Assembly: GCF_030676955.1 (NCBI RefSeq)
Contig: NZ_JAUUUU010000004.1
Span: forward strand, 62,001 to 126,000
Origin: Porticoccus litoralis
Lineage (GTDB): Bacteria > Pseudomonadota > Gammaproteobacteria > Pseudomonadales > Porticoccaceae
DNA length: 64,000 bases
Direction: 5' to 3'
The translations under genes and the position numbers were made by a program. Below the pieces are notes generated by a model. The model was given only the letters and a program-made list of their open reading frames with translations. It had not been told where the DNA came from and did no database searches. Positions within the stretch are counted from its first letter, which is position 1; every line of letters starts with the position of its first letter. Below are positions 1 to 9,648 of the stretch, piece by piece.

Positions 1-1692
<1,692 letters not shown>

Positions 1693-1802
1693 ATATGATC
1701 TGCTGTTATTCCGGGGGCAAAATTAAGCGCGGGATTATACCGGAAGAAGCTGCGTTTGTGTTACCTGTTTTGGTAAAAAATGCCGTTCTTTCCGGTCTTC
1801 AG

Positions 1803-3746
1803 CTATTGCACTCTGGGTTTCCCAAGTATTTGATTAAATAACTCTTTTGTCTCCACCGTGCGCTGCTCTGCAGAGAGTTTGAGCCATGCGTTGTTCAGGT
1901 GTTTCAGGTCATGTTCATCAACAGCCTCTTTGTCAGCCAGGTGGCGGAGAAGTTCAGCTGGTGCCAGTTGTGCCAGTGTTTTCCTCAACAGTCGATCCTG
2001 ACTATCGATGAATTCGCGCTGATTGTCCCGTTCGCTGTTGGCTACGGGGCGCAGCAGGTCCGTGGCGGCAATTTTAGCCAGGGTTTCTGCTTGTTCGGCG
2101 CTGTGCACACCACGCCAGTACCCAAGGATATGATTGAGGCTGTAATTGGGGTTTTCAAGGAGCAGTTCCACAAGGGGCAGCAGAATTTCAATGCCCTCGT
2201 CATCGAGCTTTTGCAATGTTTCCATAGCTGCGCAGTGAGCAATTAATTCCGGGTGATTGGCCAATAGCGCGATCATGGTGTACGCCGGTGACATTTTGAC
2301 CCGCTTGCTTACTTTAGCCTGATTTCTGGTAGGGGAATGTCGATGGTCGTAATCCTCCAGTGGGGAGTTGTCCATGTAATCGGGGTAGGTTTCGTAACCC
2401 AAGTCCTCCGGATACTCTGGACTGATATCTCGATCCGCTATTGGCGTTGCAGGAACAATCAGGCTAGTCAGCGTTTCCGTATCCAGCCCGGTTTTCTCAG
2501 ACAGTGTTTTCAGCATCAGTGCCTTGAATACGCCTTGAGGTATGCGGTTGATCAGGGGGGCAGCCAGCTTACTGAGACGGGCGCGGCCGTCCATGGATGA
2601 AACATCGAGCCCATCTGACAGGGATTCGAATAGATACTGAGATAACGGGGTGGCAGATTCTACCAGGGACAGGAACTGGTCCTTTCCGATTTTACGCACC
2701 AGCGTGTCCGGATCTTCGCCTTCAGGGACAAACAGGAAGCGGGCAGAACGACCGTCAATCATCACGGGTAGAGCCGTTTCCAGCGCGCGGAGAGCAGCGG
2801 TTCGGCCTGCCGAGTCGCCGTCGAAACAAAACACCACGGCTGATGTATGACGGAAGAGTTTTTCCAGATGCTCGGCAGTAACGGCCGTTCCGAGAGTTGC
2901 CACAGCATTGTGGATTCCACACTGGGAGAGGGCAACCACGTCCATATAGCCTTCCACCACTAGCAGACTGGGTGCTTCGCGCATTTGCTGGTTGGCTTCG
3001 TAGAGGCCGTAGAGCTCTCGCCCTTTATGGAAAAGCGGGGTTTCCGGGGAGTTCAGGTATTTGGGTTTGTCGTCTCCCAATACCCGTCCGCCAAAGCCAA
3101 TGGTGCGGCCCCTAAGGTCGCGAATGGGAAACATGATTCGGTTGCGGAAACGGTCGTAGAGTTTGCCTTCGTCCTGCCGGTCGATCAGCAGCCCGGTATC
3201 TTTCAGCTGTTGAATGTCAAGGTCCGATTGGCCGAGAGTCTGTAAAAGGTTGTCCCAGCCGGGAGGAGCGAAACCAATACCAAAGGTTCTTGCCACTTCG
3301 CCGCTCAGGCCGCGGCTTTTCAGGTAGTCGACGGCAGTTTTCGCTTCCGGGTGCTGACGCAGGCAGTTTCTATAGTAGCGATCTGCTTTCTCAGCTACGG
3401 CGTAGAGCCCTTTGCGGCGCTCCGTGGCGGCGTCGTTATGGTTAGACTCTCTGGGGACTTCCAGCCCGGCGTGCCTGGCGAGTGATTCCACGGCTTCCGG
3501 GAAGGCGGTGTGATCGTAGTCCATAACGAAACCGATGGCGTTTCCGCCGGCGCCACAACCGAAGCAATAGTAGAATTGTTTGTCCTGACTAACTGTGAAA
3601 GAGGGCGTTTTTTCGTCGTGGAAGGGGCATCGGGCAGAGTGATTTTTGCCCGACTTTCTCAGATCAATGCGGCTGCCGACAATATCGACGATATCCACCC
3701 GGTCCAGCAGGTCATCGATAAAACTTTGTGGAATTTTGCCGGCCAT
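1803..3746 (-). CDS. dnaG: DNA primase DnaG
   Basis: Synthesises RNA primers at the replication fork together with DnaB helicase. The protein has 647 residues, the normal bacterial length. The N-terminal CHC2 zinc-binding domain shows Cys40, His43, Cys61 and Cys64. The Toprim catalytic domain is visible through VVEGYMDVVAL (about residue 262) and the FCFDGDSAGRTA metal-binding stretch. The C-terminal third is the less conserved helicase-interacting domain. The ATG at 3746 is preceded by GGGA at short spacing. It lies between yqeY and rpoD in the classical macromolecular synthesis operon, on the same strand. Confidence 0.97.
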   Translation of the reverse strand: MAGKIPQSFIDDLLDRVDIVDIVGSRIDLRKSGKNHSARCPFHDEKTPSFTVSQDKQFYYCFGCGAGGNAIGFVMDYDHTAFPEAVESLARHAGLEVPRESNHNDAATERRKGLYAVAEKADRYYRNCLRQHPEAKTAVDYLKSRGLSGEVARTFGIGFAPPGWDNLLQTLGQSDLDIQQLKDTGLLIDRQDEGKLYDRFRNRIMFPIRDLRGRTIGFGGRVLGDDKPKYLNSPETPLFHKGRELYGLYEANQQMREAPSLLVVEGYMDVVALSQCGIHNAVATLGTAVTAEHLEKLFRHTSAVVFCFDGDSAGRTAALRALETALPVMIDGRSARFLFVPEGEDPDTLVRKIGKDQFLSLVESATPLSQYLFESLSDGLDVSSMDGRARLSKLAAPLINRIPQGVFKALMLKTLSEKTGLDTETLTSLIVPATPIADRDISPEYPEDLGYETYPDYMDNSPLEDYDHRHSPTRNQAKVSKRVKMSPAYTMIALLANHPELIAHCAAMETLQKLDDEGIEILLPLVELLLENPNYSLNHILGYWRGVHSAEQAETLAKIAATDLLRPVANSERDNQREFIDSQDRLLRKTLAQLAPAELLRHLADKEAVDEHDLKHLNNAWLKLSAEQRTVETKELFNQILGKPRVQ

Positions 3747-3781
3747 TCATTCCCAGAAAAATGATGGTGAAACGGAATTCA

Positions 3782-3820
3782 CCGGCCGCAGCACTTTTTT
3801 AAGTGGTGTATATCGGCCGG
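3782..3820. repeat. Nested inverted repeat upstream of dnaG
   Basis: An outer pair CCGGCCG (3782-3788) / CGGCCGG (3814-3820) encloses an inner hairpin CACTT-TTTT-AAGTG (3792-3805). It lies in the 124-bp gap between yqeY and dnaG, about 35 bp before the dnaG start. It could be an RNA structure affecting dnaG expression or a processing site. There is no T-tract after the outer stem on the minus strand, so it is not a simple intrinsic terminator. Confidence 0.4.
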
Positions 3821-3870
3821 TAGGAAAGTGACAGCTTAACCAGTAAAGGGGTGGCTGATCTAGCCCGCTG

Positions 3871-4320
3871 TTATCCCAGTTTGGATTTCACCATACCGCT
3901 GACAGCCCCGACATCGGCGCGCCCCTGAATCTGGGGTTTCAGTAGTCCCATGACCTTGCCCATATCGCGCATGGATTCAGCGCCGCTTTCCTGAATGGCC
4001 GCATCAATCATGGTGGTTAATTCTGCCTCGCCAAGCGCCTCGGGGAGGAATGCCTGGATCACGTCAATTTCCGCCTGTTCCTTATCGGCCAGTTCCTGGC
4101 GTCCGGCATCCACGTATTGGCTGATGGAATCCCGACGCTGTTTGACCATTTTGTCGAGAATGGCCAGCACCCGTGCATCATCCACTTCAATGCGTTCATC
4201 CACTTCAATGCGCTTGAGTTCCGCGAGAATCAGGCGGATCGCGCCTAGGCGCTCCTTCTCTTTGGCGCGCATGGCATCTTTCATGGCTTCGGTGATCTGT
4301 GCTTTTAGGGTATCGCTCAT
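3871..4320 (-). CDS. yqeY: GatB/YqeY-domain protein
   Basis: This is a 149-residue member of the YqeY family, which resembles the tRNA-binding tail domain of GatB. The cellular role is not settled; involvement in tRNA-dependent amidation or tRNA interaction is inferred from the family. The sequence has the typical KDAMRAKEKERLGAIRLI opening and the AFLPEALGEAEL segment. The ATG at 4320 has a good GAGGAA site upstream. It sits between rpsU and dnaG on the same strand, as in Pseudomonas. An 18-bp period tandem similarity encodes two adjacent RIEVD units; this acidic/basic stretch is normal for the family. Confidence 0.9.
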   Translation of the reverse strand: MSDTLKAQITEAMKDAMRAKEKERLGAIRLILAELKRIEVDERIEVDDARVLAILDKMVKQRRDSISQYVDAGRQELADKEQAEIDVIQAFLPEALGEAELTTMIDAAIQESGAESMRDMGKVMGLLKPQIQGRADVGAVSGMVKSKLG

Positions 4321-4336
4321 GGGAATTTCCTCAAAC

Positions 4337-4366
4337 GCAAAAAGCGCCGACGTGGCGGCGCTTGAT
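4337..4366 (-). terminator. Hairpin between rpsU and yqeY, probable partial terminator
   Basis: AAGCGCCG and CGGCGCTT (4342-4349 / 4356-4363) form an 8-bp stem with a 6-nt loop. On the minus strand it is followed by a short T-run. It lies 31-60 bp after the rpsU stop and before the yqeY ribosome binding site. By analogy with the known terminator between rpsU and dnaG in enterobacteria, it probably lets only part of the rpsU transcripts read on into dnaG-rpoD. Confidence 0.6.
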
Positions 4367-4396
4367 GGATAGAATTTACAGACTGTCTAACGGGTA

Positions 4397-4612
4397 TTAG
4401 TACAGGCGAGTAAATTTCCGAGTTTCGCGTGATTGCTTTTTGGCGTGACGCTTCACGGCAGCAGCGGCTTTGCGCTTGCGTTCCCATGTGGGTTTTTCAT
4501 AAAACTCACGACGGCGAACTTCGGCCAGTACACCGGCTTTTTCACATGAACGCTTGAAGCGACGCAGAGCCACATCAAAAGGCTCGTTTTCTTTAACGCG
4601 AACGTAAGGCAT
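4397..4612 (-). CDS. rpsU: 30S ribosomal protein S21
   Basis: A small basic ribosomal protein of 71 residues starting MPYVRVKENEPFDVALRRFK and ending RKFTRLY, the standard S21 sequence. An upstream in-frame ATG exists (4675), but the family length, the conserved MP start and a GAGGAT ribosome binding site fix the start at 4612. It is the first gene of the macromolecular synthesis operon and is divergent from tsaD. A strong promoter lies at 4684-4712. Confidence 0.97.
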   Translation of the reverse strand: MPYVRVKENEPFDVALRRFKRSCEKAGVLAEVRRREFYEKPTWERKRKAAAAVKRHAKKQSRETRKFTRLY

Positions 4613-4683
4613 GTATCCTCGATCCTGTTGTATGCAATTAGTTTTCAGTGCCGTGATATTCAGCACGATCTTCAAGGGCGCGT

Positions 4684-4712
4684 ATTCTATACGTATCCCG
4701 AAGTGGTTGCAA
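4684..4712 (-). promoter_or_regulatory. Sigma-70 promoter of rpsU operon
   Basis: On the minus strand TTGCAA (4707-4712) is followed after exactly 17 bp by TAGAAT (4684-4689). Transcription would start near 4677, about 65 nt before the rpsU ATG. The same -10 hexamer and spacing recur in front of rplU. Confidence 0.7.
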
Positions 4713-4818
4713 AACTTTTATGGCCTGCGTGCGGGTGGGCTAACCACATGAATTTGAGACGTTTTTACCGTATCATTCGCCCTTTTCCACCCTCCCTTCA
4801 AGCATAGGCCAGAATCGA

Positions 4819-5856
4819 GTGCGCGTACTGGGTATTGAAACCTCCTGTGATGAAACCGGTGTCGCCGTATATGACAGCGATCGGGGCCTTCTGGCCCATG
4901 CCCTCTACAGTCAGGTGGCGGTCCATGCCGAATACGGTGGCGTGGTGCCGGAACTGGCTTCCCGGGATCACGTGCGCAAGTTGTTACCACTGATTTCGCA
5001 GGTGCTCACTGAGCAGGCATTGACTCCTGCCGATATTGACGGTGTGGCCTACACCGCGGGTCCGGGACTGATTGGTGCCCTGATGGTGGGCGCTAGTGTT
5101 GGTCGCTCCCTGGCCTATGCCTGGGATGTTCCAGCCATTGGTGTTCATCATATGGAAGGGCACCTGTTGGCGCCCATGTTGGAAGCCACACCTCCGGAAT
5201 TTCCGTTTGTTGCCCTATTGGTGTCTGGTGGCCATACCCAGTTGATCGCTGTTCAGGGTATTGGTCACTATGAAATTCTCGGCGAGTCCGTCGACGATGC
5301 GGCGGGCGAGGCATTTGATAAAGCGGCCAAAATGCTTGATCTCGATTACCCTGGTGGGCCAGAAATTGCCAAACTGGCTGAGTGCGGCAACCCGCAGCGG
5401 TTCAAGTTTCCCCGACCTATGACGGATCGACCCGGCCTGGATTTCAGCTTTTCGGGCCTGAAAACCTATACTCTGAATACCATCGCAGAGCACCGTGGTG
5501 ATGATGTGCTGCCGGATGATCAGACCATGGCAGATATTGCCTGGGCTTTCCAGGAGGCGGTGGTAGATACTCTCGCTATCAAATGTCGGCGCGCCCTGGA
5601 GCAGACTGGCCTGAAAACACTAATTATTGCAGGGGGAGTTTCCGCCAATAGCCGTCTGCGGGAAAAGCTTTCTGCCAGTCTTGCCAAAGTGGGCGGCAAG
5701 GTATTTTATGCCCGGCATGAGTTCTGTACGGACAATGGTGCCATGATCGCCTATGCGGGATGCCGACGCTTAATGGCGGGGCAGAGGGAAGGCTTGTCCA
5801 TAAGCGCCTTGCCACGCTGGTCCATGGATACACTGCCACCCCTGCCGGAGTTATAG
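4819..5856 (+). CDS. tsaD: tRNA N6-adenosine threonylcarbamoyltransferase TsaD
   Basis: Transfers the threonylcarbamoyl group to A37 of ANN-decoding tRNAs, working with TsaB, TsaC and TsaE. The protein has 345 residues. The conserved metal-binding HxxxH is visible in HHMEGHLLAP, and the ASKHA-type fold in ETSCDETGVA and SGGHTQL. The start is a GTG at 4819 giving MRVLGIETSCDETG, the canonical N terminus. It is divergent from rpsU and ends 5 bp before folB. The plsY gene often found in this position is absent. Confidence 0.96.
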   Translation: MRVLGIETSCDETGVAVYDSDRGLLAHALYSQVAVHAEYGGVVPELASRDHVRKLLPLISQVLTEQALTPADIDGVAYTAGPGLIGALMVGASVGRSLAYAWDVPAIGVHHMEGHLLAPMLEATPPEFPFVALLVSGGHTQLIAVQGIGHYEILGESVDDAAGEAFDKAAKMLDLDYPGGPEIAKLAECGNPQRFKFPRPMTDRPGLDFSFSGLKTYTLNTIAEHRGDDVLPDDQTMADIAWAFQEAVVDTLAIKCRRALEQTGLKTLIIAGGVSANSRLREKLSASLAKVGGKVFYARHEFCTDNGAMIAYAGCRRLMAGQREGLSISALPRWSMDTLPPLPEL

Positions 5857-5861
5857 CCACC

Positions 5862-6218
5862 ATGGATATTGTTTACATCCGCGATCTGCGCATCGATACC
5901 ATCATCGGCATTTTTGACTGGGAAAGAGAGGTCCGCCAGGTGGTGAGCATTGATCTGGAGATGGCGACCGATATCCGTCGGGCAGCGGCGAGCGAAGACA
6001 TTCGGGATGCACTCGACTACAAAGCTGTGTCAGATCGTCTGCAGGCATTCATTGGTGGCTGCCAGTTTCTGCTGGTTGAAACCATGGCCGAGCAGGTGGC
6101 GGCCTTGGTGATGGAAGAATTTGAGGTGCCCTGGGTGCGCCTGCGAATTGGCAAACCGGCAGCCATTTCACAGGCTGAGGATGTGGGTGTTGTGATCGAA
6201 CGGGGAGCACGCAGCTGA
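5862..6218 (+). CDS. folB: Dihydroneopterin aldolase FolB
   Basis: Converts 7,8-dihydroneopterin to 6-hydroxymethyl-7,8-dihydropterin and glycolaldehyde in folate synthesis. It has 118 residues starting MDIVYIRDLRIDTIIGIFDW, the usual FolB opening (DLRIxTIIGI). An in-frame upstream extension was not used because it lies inside tsaD and lacks family similarity. The stop overlaps the folK start (TGATG at 6216-6220), which indicates translational coupling of two consecutive folate steps. Confidence 0.95.
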   Translation: MDIVYIRDLRIDTIIGIFDWEREVRQVVSIDLEMATDIRRAAASEDIRDALDYKAVSDRLQAFIGGCQFLLVETMAEQVAALVMEEFEVPWVRLRIGKPAAISQAEDVGVVIERGARS

Positions 6219-6754
6219 TGGCTCGTGTTTATCTGGGGTTGGGCAGTAATACCGATCGTGAGCACTATATTCATGCCGCGTTGGATGCCTTGGCTGAGCA
6301 GTTTGGTGATTTGCAATTATCCTCCGTATATGAAAGTGAAGCCGTGGGTTTTGAGGGTGATGCATTTCTGAATCTTGTGGCAGGTATTGAAACGTCGATG
6401 TCGGTGGGCGAGTTGTCCCGCTATTTAAAAGCTCTGGAAGATCGGCATGGGCGGCGACGTGATTGTCCGCGCTACAGTGGACGTACCCTGGATATTGATA
6501 TTCTGACCTATGATCAATGTGTCGGTCTGGTGGATGGGGTTGCCTTGCCTAGGGGGGAAATTCTGTTTAACGCCTTTGTGCTATGGCCGTTGGCGGAAAT
6601 TGCCCCGGGCGAGCTGCACCCGCTTGCCGCCCTGAGTTACGGGGAGCTTTGGCAAAACTACGAACACAATCGGCAGGCACTGTGGCCCGTGTCCTTTCAC
6701 TGGCGGGGTTCAGAGTTGACACGCTTTCCGACCAGGCTTGCCGAGGGGTTATAA
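6218..6754 (+). CDS. folK: 2-amino-4-hydroxy-6-hydroxymethyldihydropteridine pyrophosphokinase
   Basis: HPPK pyrophosphorylates 6-hydroxymethyl-7,8-dihydropterin, the step after FolB. It has 178 residues. The family features are the GLGSN opening (residues 6-10) and the SGRTLDIDIL signature that holds the Mg-ATP aspartates. It overlaps folB by one base and is itself followed immediately (stop 6752-6754, next ATG 6755) by the hydroxy-acid dehydrogenase gene. Confidence 0.94.
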   Translation: MARVYLGLGSNTDREHYIHAALDALAEQFGDLQLSSVYESEAVGFEGDAFLNLVAGIETSMSVGELSRYLKALEDRHGRRRDCPRYSGRTLDIDILTYDQCVGLVDGVALPRGEILFNAFVLWPLAEIAPGELHPLAALSYGELWQNYEHNRQALWPVSFHWRGSELTRFPTRLAEGL

Positions 6755-7921
6755 ATGATTCATCAGTGGCAGTTATCCCGTTGTTTCAATATTGACGATT
6801 TGCGCAAGCTGGCAAAAAAACGCCTGCCCGCTTCACTGTTCGGCTATATCGACGGGGGCTCAGACGACGAATACACGTTGCGTGCCAATACATCGGCATT
6901 TGATCGATATAGTTTGATGCAAAAAGCCTTGGTCGATGTGTCAGAGATTGATCTTTCAACCACTGTACTGGGCAAGAAAATCGACTGGCCGGTGCTTTGT
7001 GCGCCAACCGGCATGAGTCGCATGTTCCACCATGAAGGAGAGCGTGCAGTAGCCCGGGAGGCGGCGAAAAGTGGCACGTTTTATTCACTGTCCACACTTT
7101 CCACCACCAGCATTGAGGATGTTGGTCGGGAAACCGATGGTCCAAAAATGTTCCAGGTCTACGTGCACAAGGATCGGGAGTTAAGTCGCGAGTTTGTTCA
7201 ACGAGCGAAAAGTTCTGGATTTGATGCCTTGTGCCTCACGGTGGACTTGCCCGCCCACGGTAATCGCGAACGTGATCTGCGTACCGGCATGACACTGCCG
7301 CCAAAATTGACGGCAAAAAGCGTGCTGGATGTGCTGTTGCATCCCGCCTGGGTTTATCACTACCTCACTACCGATGCCATCGAACTGGCCAATGTGGCCC
7401 ATAAGATACGGGAAGGATCTGGCGAGGTGTCTAACCTGCTCCAGTACGTGTCGAAACAATTTGATCCCACGGTTTGCTGGGAAGATGCCGAATGGATGAA
7501 AAGCCTGTGGGATGGGCCATTCGTTGTGAAAGGCATTATGTCTGTGGAAGATGCCAGGCGGGCTGTGGATATTGGCGCTTCGGCCATCGTGATTTCCAAC
7601 CATGGCGGTCGCCAGTTGGATTCATCGCCGGCGACCATTGAGATGTTGCCTAAAATTGCCGATGCGGTGGGTGGGCAGATTGAGTTGATTCTGGATAGCG
7701 GTATTCGCCGTGGAACCCATGTGCTGAAGGCTTTGGCTTTGGGCGCTGACGCCTGCATGATCGGGCGATCCTACCTATATGGCCTTGCCGCTGGCGGCCA
7801 GCCCGGAGTGGCGAGGGCAATACAATTGCTGCGCACTGAAATTGAGCTGGATATGAAGCTGATGGGGTGCCGTCAGCTGTCAGATGTCACGGCTGATTGC
7901 CTTTATTTTCGGGATCAGTAA
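6755..7921 (+). CDS. lldD: FMN-dependent alpha-hydroxy-acid dehydrogenase (L-lactate dehydrogenase type)
   Basis: Oxidises an L-2-hydroxy acid, most likely L-lactate, and passes electrons to the respiratory chain. The protein has 388 residues and is a TIM-barrel flavoprotein. The active-site stretch SNHGGRQLDSSPA carries the catalytic His and substrate Arg, and the FMN phosphate loop is seen in DSGIRRGTHVLKALALGA and CMIGR. It begins one base after the folK stop, so it is co-transcribed, although it has no metabolic link to folate. Substrate cannot be settled by eye; glycolate or mandelate are alternatives. Its 3' end overlaps the convergent DksA-like gene by 7 bp. Confidence 0.85.
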   Translation: MIHQWQLSRCFNIDDLRKLAKKRLPASLFGYIDGGSDDEYTLRANTSAFDRYSLMQKALVDVSEIDLSTTVLGKKIDWPVLCAPTGMSRMFHHEGERAVAREAAKSGTFYSLSTLSTTSIEDVGRETDGPKMFQVYVHKDRELSREFVQRAKSSGFDALCLTVDLPAHGNRERDLRTGMTLPPKLTAKSVLDVLLHPAWVYHYLTTDAIELANVAHKIREGSGEVSNLLQYVSKQFDPTVCWEDAEWMKSLWDGPFVVKGIMSVEDARRAVDIGASAIVISNHGGRQLDSSPATIEMLPKIADAVGGQIELILDSGIRRGTHVLKALALGADACMIGRSYLYGLAAGGQPGVARAIQLLRTEIELDMKLMGCRQLSDVTADCLYFRDQ

Positions 7922-8241
7922 TAACCTGCGCAGCGAATGCATAAGTCTGTGTATGGGACGGCCTGCAGTCGTTCCAGCGAGATTTCCTCATTGCAGTGAC
8001 GACAGGTTGTGTAACTGCCACTTGCGATCCTTTCCAATGCCTGTCCGACCTTGACCAGCTCCAGGCGCGCTTCATTTCCCAACGCATTCATCACCTCGTC
8101 GTTTTCCCTTTCCTGGGCCTGCTCAGACCAGTCATAGGAGTGAGCCTTGGTGACATCCTGCTTGATCTTGTCCAGGCGATGTAACAGCTCTTCCTTGCGG
8201 GATTCAAGTTGACGTTTGATGCCATTGATTTCAGATGACAT
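7915..8241 (-). CDS. TraR/DksA-family C4 zinc-finger protein
   Basis: A small coiled-coil/zinc-finger protein of 108 residues of the DksA/TraR superfamily, whose known members bind RNA polymerase through the secondary channel. The C-terminal finger is TCRHC...LCIRC, four cysteines as two CxxC pairs. The N-terminal part is a predicted helical hairpin, but its tip (SYDWSEQAQERENDEV) lacks the DxxDxA acidic tip of true DksA, so ppGpp-type regulation should not be assumed. The start chosen is the internal ATG at 8241 with GGAG nine bases upstream; an ATG five codons earlier (8256) is also possible. It lies downstream of hsp20, behind a terminator. Confidence 0.85.
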   Translation of the reverse strand: MSSEINGIKRQLESRKEELLHRLDKIKQDVTKAHSYDWSEQAQERENDEVMNALGNEARLELVKVGQALERIASGSYTTCRHCNEEISLERLQAVPYTDLCIRCAGYY

Positions 8242-8259
8242 GGGGAGGTTCTCCATCCT

Positions 8260-8290
8260 GAAAAAATTTGACCGGGCTTGATTGCCCGGC
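8260..8290 (-). terminator. Intrinsic terminator after hsp20
   Basis: CCGGGC (8272-8277) and GCCCGG (8284-8289) pair around a 6-nt loop. On the minus strand the stem is followed by a T-rich run (8262-8269). It lies directly after the hsp20 stop and before the DksA-like gene. Confidence 0.65.
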
Positions 8291-8313
8291 CCTATGTAAT
8301 AAACAGTTTCAGG

Positions 8314-8742
8314 TTAATTGATGTCAATACGTTTCTGGGTAGGGGCTGCTTTAGTCTTTTTCGGCGCGGAAAGCTTGAGTACACCATCGTCAAATGACGC
8401 CTTGATGTCTTCTTCGTGGACATCGCCACCCAGGTTGAAACTGCGCACGTATTTGCCAAAACGCCGTTCCTGGCGAATGACTTTGCCTTTGCGCTCCTCT
8501 TTTTTCTCCTGGGTTGTTTCTGCTTCCAGCCGGAGTACGCCATTTTCCAGGGTGATACTGATGTCTTCCTTTTTTACGCCCGGCATTTCTGCGGTGATTT
8601 CGTAGTGGTCATCCCGATCTACGATGTCTACCCGCGGTGAAAAGAAAGACTCTGGCGCATCGGCTTCATTGCCGTTGGCCGCCCAAAAATCATCAAAAAA
8701 CCGATCCATGTCGAAGAATCTGCTTCTCGGTACTAGTGACAT
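8314..8742 (-). CDS. Small heat-shock protein, Hsp20/alpha-crystallin family
   Basis: An ATP-independent holdase chaperone of 142 residues. The alpha-crystallin domain runs from about residue 38 (VDIVDRDDHYEITAEMPGV) to GVLKLSAPK near residue 128, which includes the conserved GVL motif. The tail is short and lacks a clear IxI. It is monocistronic: a terminator follows at 8260-8290 and a sigma-32-type promoter precedes it at 8831-8859. The ribosome binding site GGAGG lies just before the ATG. Confidence 0.93.
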   Translation of the reverse strand: MSLVPRSRFFDMDRFFDDFWAANGNEADAPESFFSPRVDIVDRDDHYEITAEMPGVKKEDISITLENGVLRLEAETTQEKKEERKGKVIRQERRFGKYVRSFNLGGDVHEEDIKASFDDGVLKLSAPKKTKAAPTQKRIDIN

Positions 8743-8830
8743 AACACACCTCCAAAATAAAAGCGGTTGATGTTGTTTGGGTCGTGTAAAGCATAGTCAA
8801 CAAATTGCTTCCACGCCGTTTCATGAGAAG

Positions 8831-8859
8831 GAATTGGGCTTCTGAGGAGGTTTTTCAAG
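8831..8859 (-). promoter_or_regulatory. Sigma-32 (heat-shock) promoter of hsp20
   Basis: On the minus strand CTTGAAA (8853-8859) is followed after 14 bp by CCCAATTC (8831-8838). This matches the sigma-32 consensus CTTGAAA-N13-15-CCCCATNT closely. Transcription would start about 80 nt before the hsp20 ATG. Confidence 0.65.
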
Positions 8860-8907
8860 CCGCATTAATGGGCGAAGAGTGAAAATAGTTGAGCTCGATC
8901 AAATAAA

Positions 8908-9648
8908 TCAGCTATTCAGACTGCTTCCACCATCGACGGCAATCACCTGCCCGGTGAGATAACTGGCGCGAGTGGCCAGAAACAGGGCTGTGCGGGCAAT
9001 ATCTTCGGGGTCGCCAATACGTTGCAACGGTACCTTGCTGATCACCTGTTGTTGCAGGTCATCGTTCATTTGCCCGTCACTGTGGGGCCAGAGAATGACG
9101 CCAGGGGCAATGCCATTGACACGTACTATGGGAGCCAGCTCTGTAGCCAGTGCTTTGGTCATCATGGCGTTGCCGGCCTTGGCGATACAGTAGATGCTGT
9201 AGCCCTTGAGAGGACTGCGGGCGTAAATGTCAGCAATATTAATAATGCTGCCGGCACTTTCCCGCAAAGGCCCGGCAAGTGCCTGGCAGAGAAAGTAGGG
9301 GCCCTTTAGATTGCTGTTCAGCAAGTCGTTCCATTGTTCATTGTCGGCGCTTTCCAGTGGCGTGGGATAGAAACTGGAGGCATTGTTGATCAGGCAATCC
9401 AGCCTGCCTTGCCACAGGACAACCTGTTTTGCCAGATTCTTGACCGCAGAGAGGTCATCCAGAGCTGCCTGGAAGACGTTGGCAGAGTTCTGGCGTTCAG
9501 CATTGAGCGCATTGGCCAGTCGCTGGGCATCATCGATGGATTGATGGCAGTGCAGGGCGACATTGAAGCCTGCCTGGTGGAAGCTGCGGGCGAGGGTTGC
9601 GCCAATACGTCGGGCAGCCCCGGTCACTAACAGCACGGGTGCGGTCAA
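8908..9648 (-). CDS. SDR oxidoreductase, pteridine reductase-like
   Basis: A short-chain dehydrogenase/reductase of 246 residues. The nucleotide-binding glycine motif is TGAARRIGATLA (residues 9-20); the Arg-Arg is typical of NADPH-dependent pteridine reductases. NNASSF and the catalytic YSIYCIAKAG (Tyr-x3-Lys) follow. The likely role is reduction of dihydrobiopterin, dihydrofolate or dihydromonapterin (FolM/PTR1 type), which fits the nearby folate genes. Its ATG overlaps the cca stop (ATGA at 9645-9648), so the two are translationally coupled. Confidence 0.85.
   Translation of the reverse strand: MTAPVLLVTGAARRIGATLARSFHQAGFNVALHCHQSIDDAQRLANALNAERQNSANVFQAALDDLSAVKNLAKQVVLWQGRLDCLINNASSFYPTPLESADNEQWNDLLNSNLKGPYFLCQALAGPLRESAGSIINIADIYARSPLKGYSIYCIAKAGNAMMTKALATELAPIVRVNGIAPGVILWPHSDGQMNDDLQQQVISKVPLQRIGDPEDIARTALFLATRASYLTGQVIAVDGGSSLNS

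Noticed and set aside
4170..4215. Tandem repeat of about 17 bp inside yqeY
   Set aside because: It encodes two RIEVD units in a segment of the YqeY family that is naturally repetitive (charged residues with Val/Asp); no sign of slippage or function.
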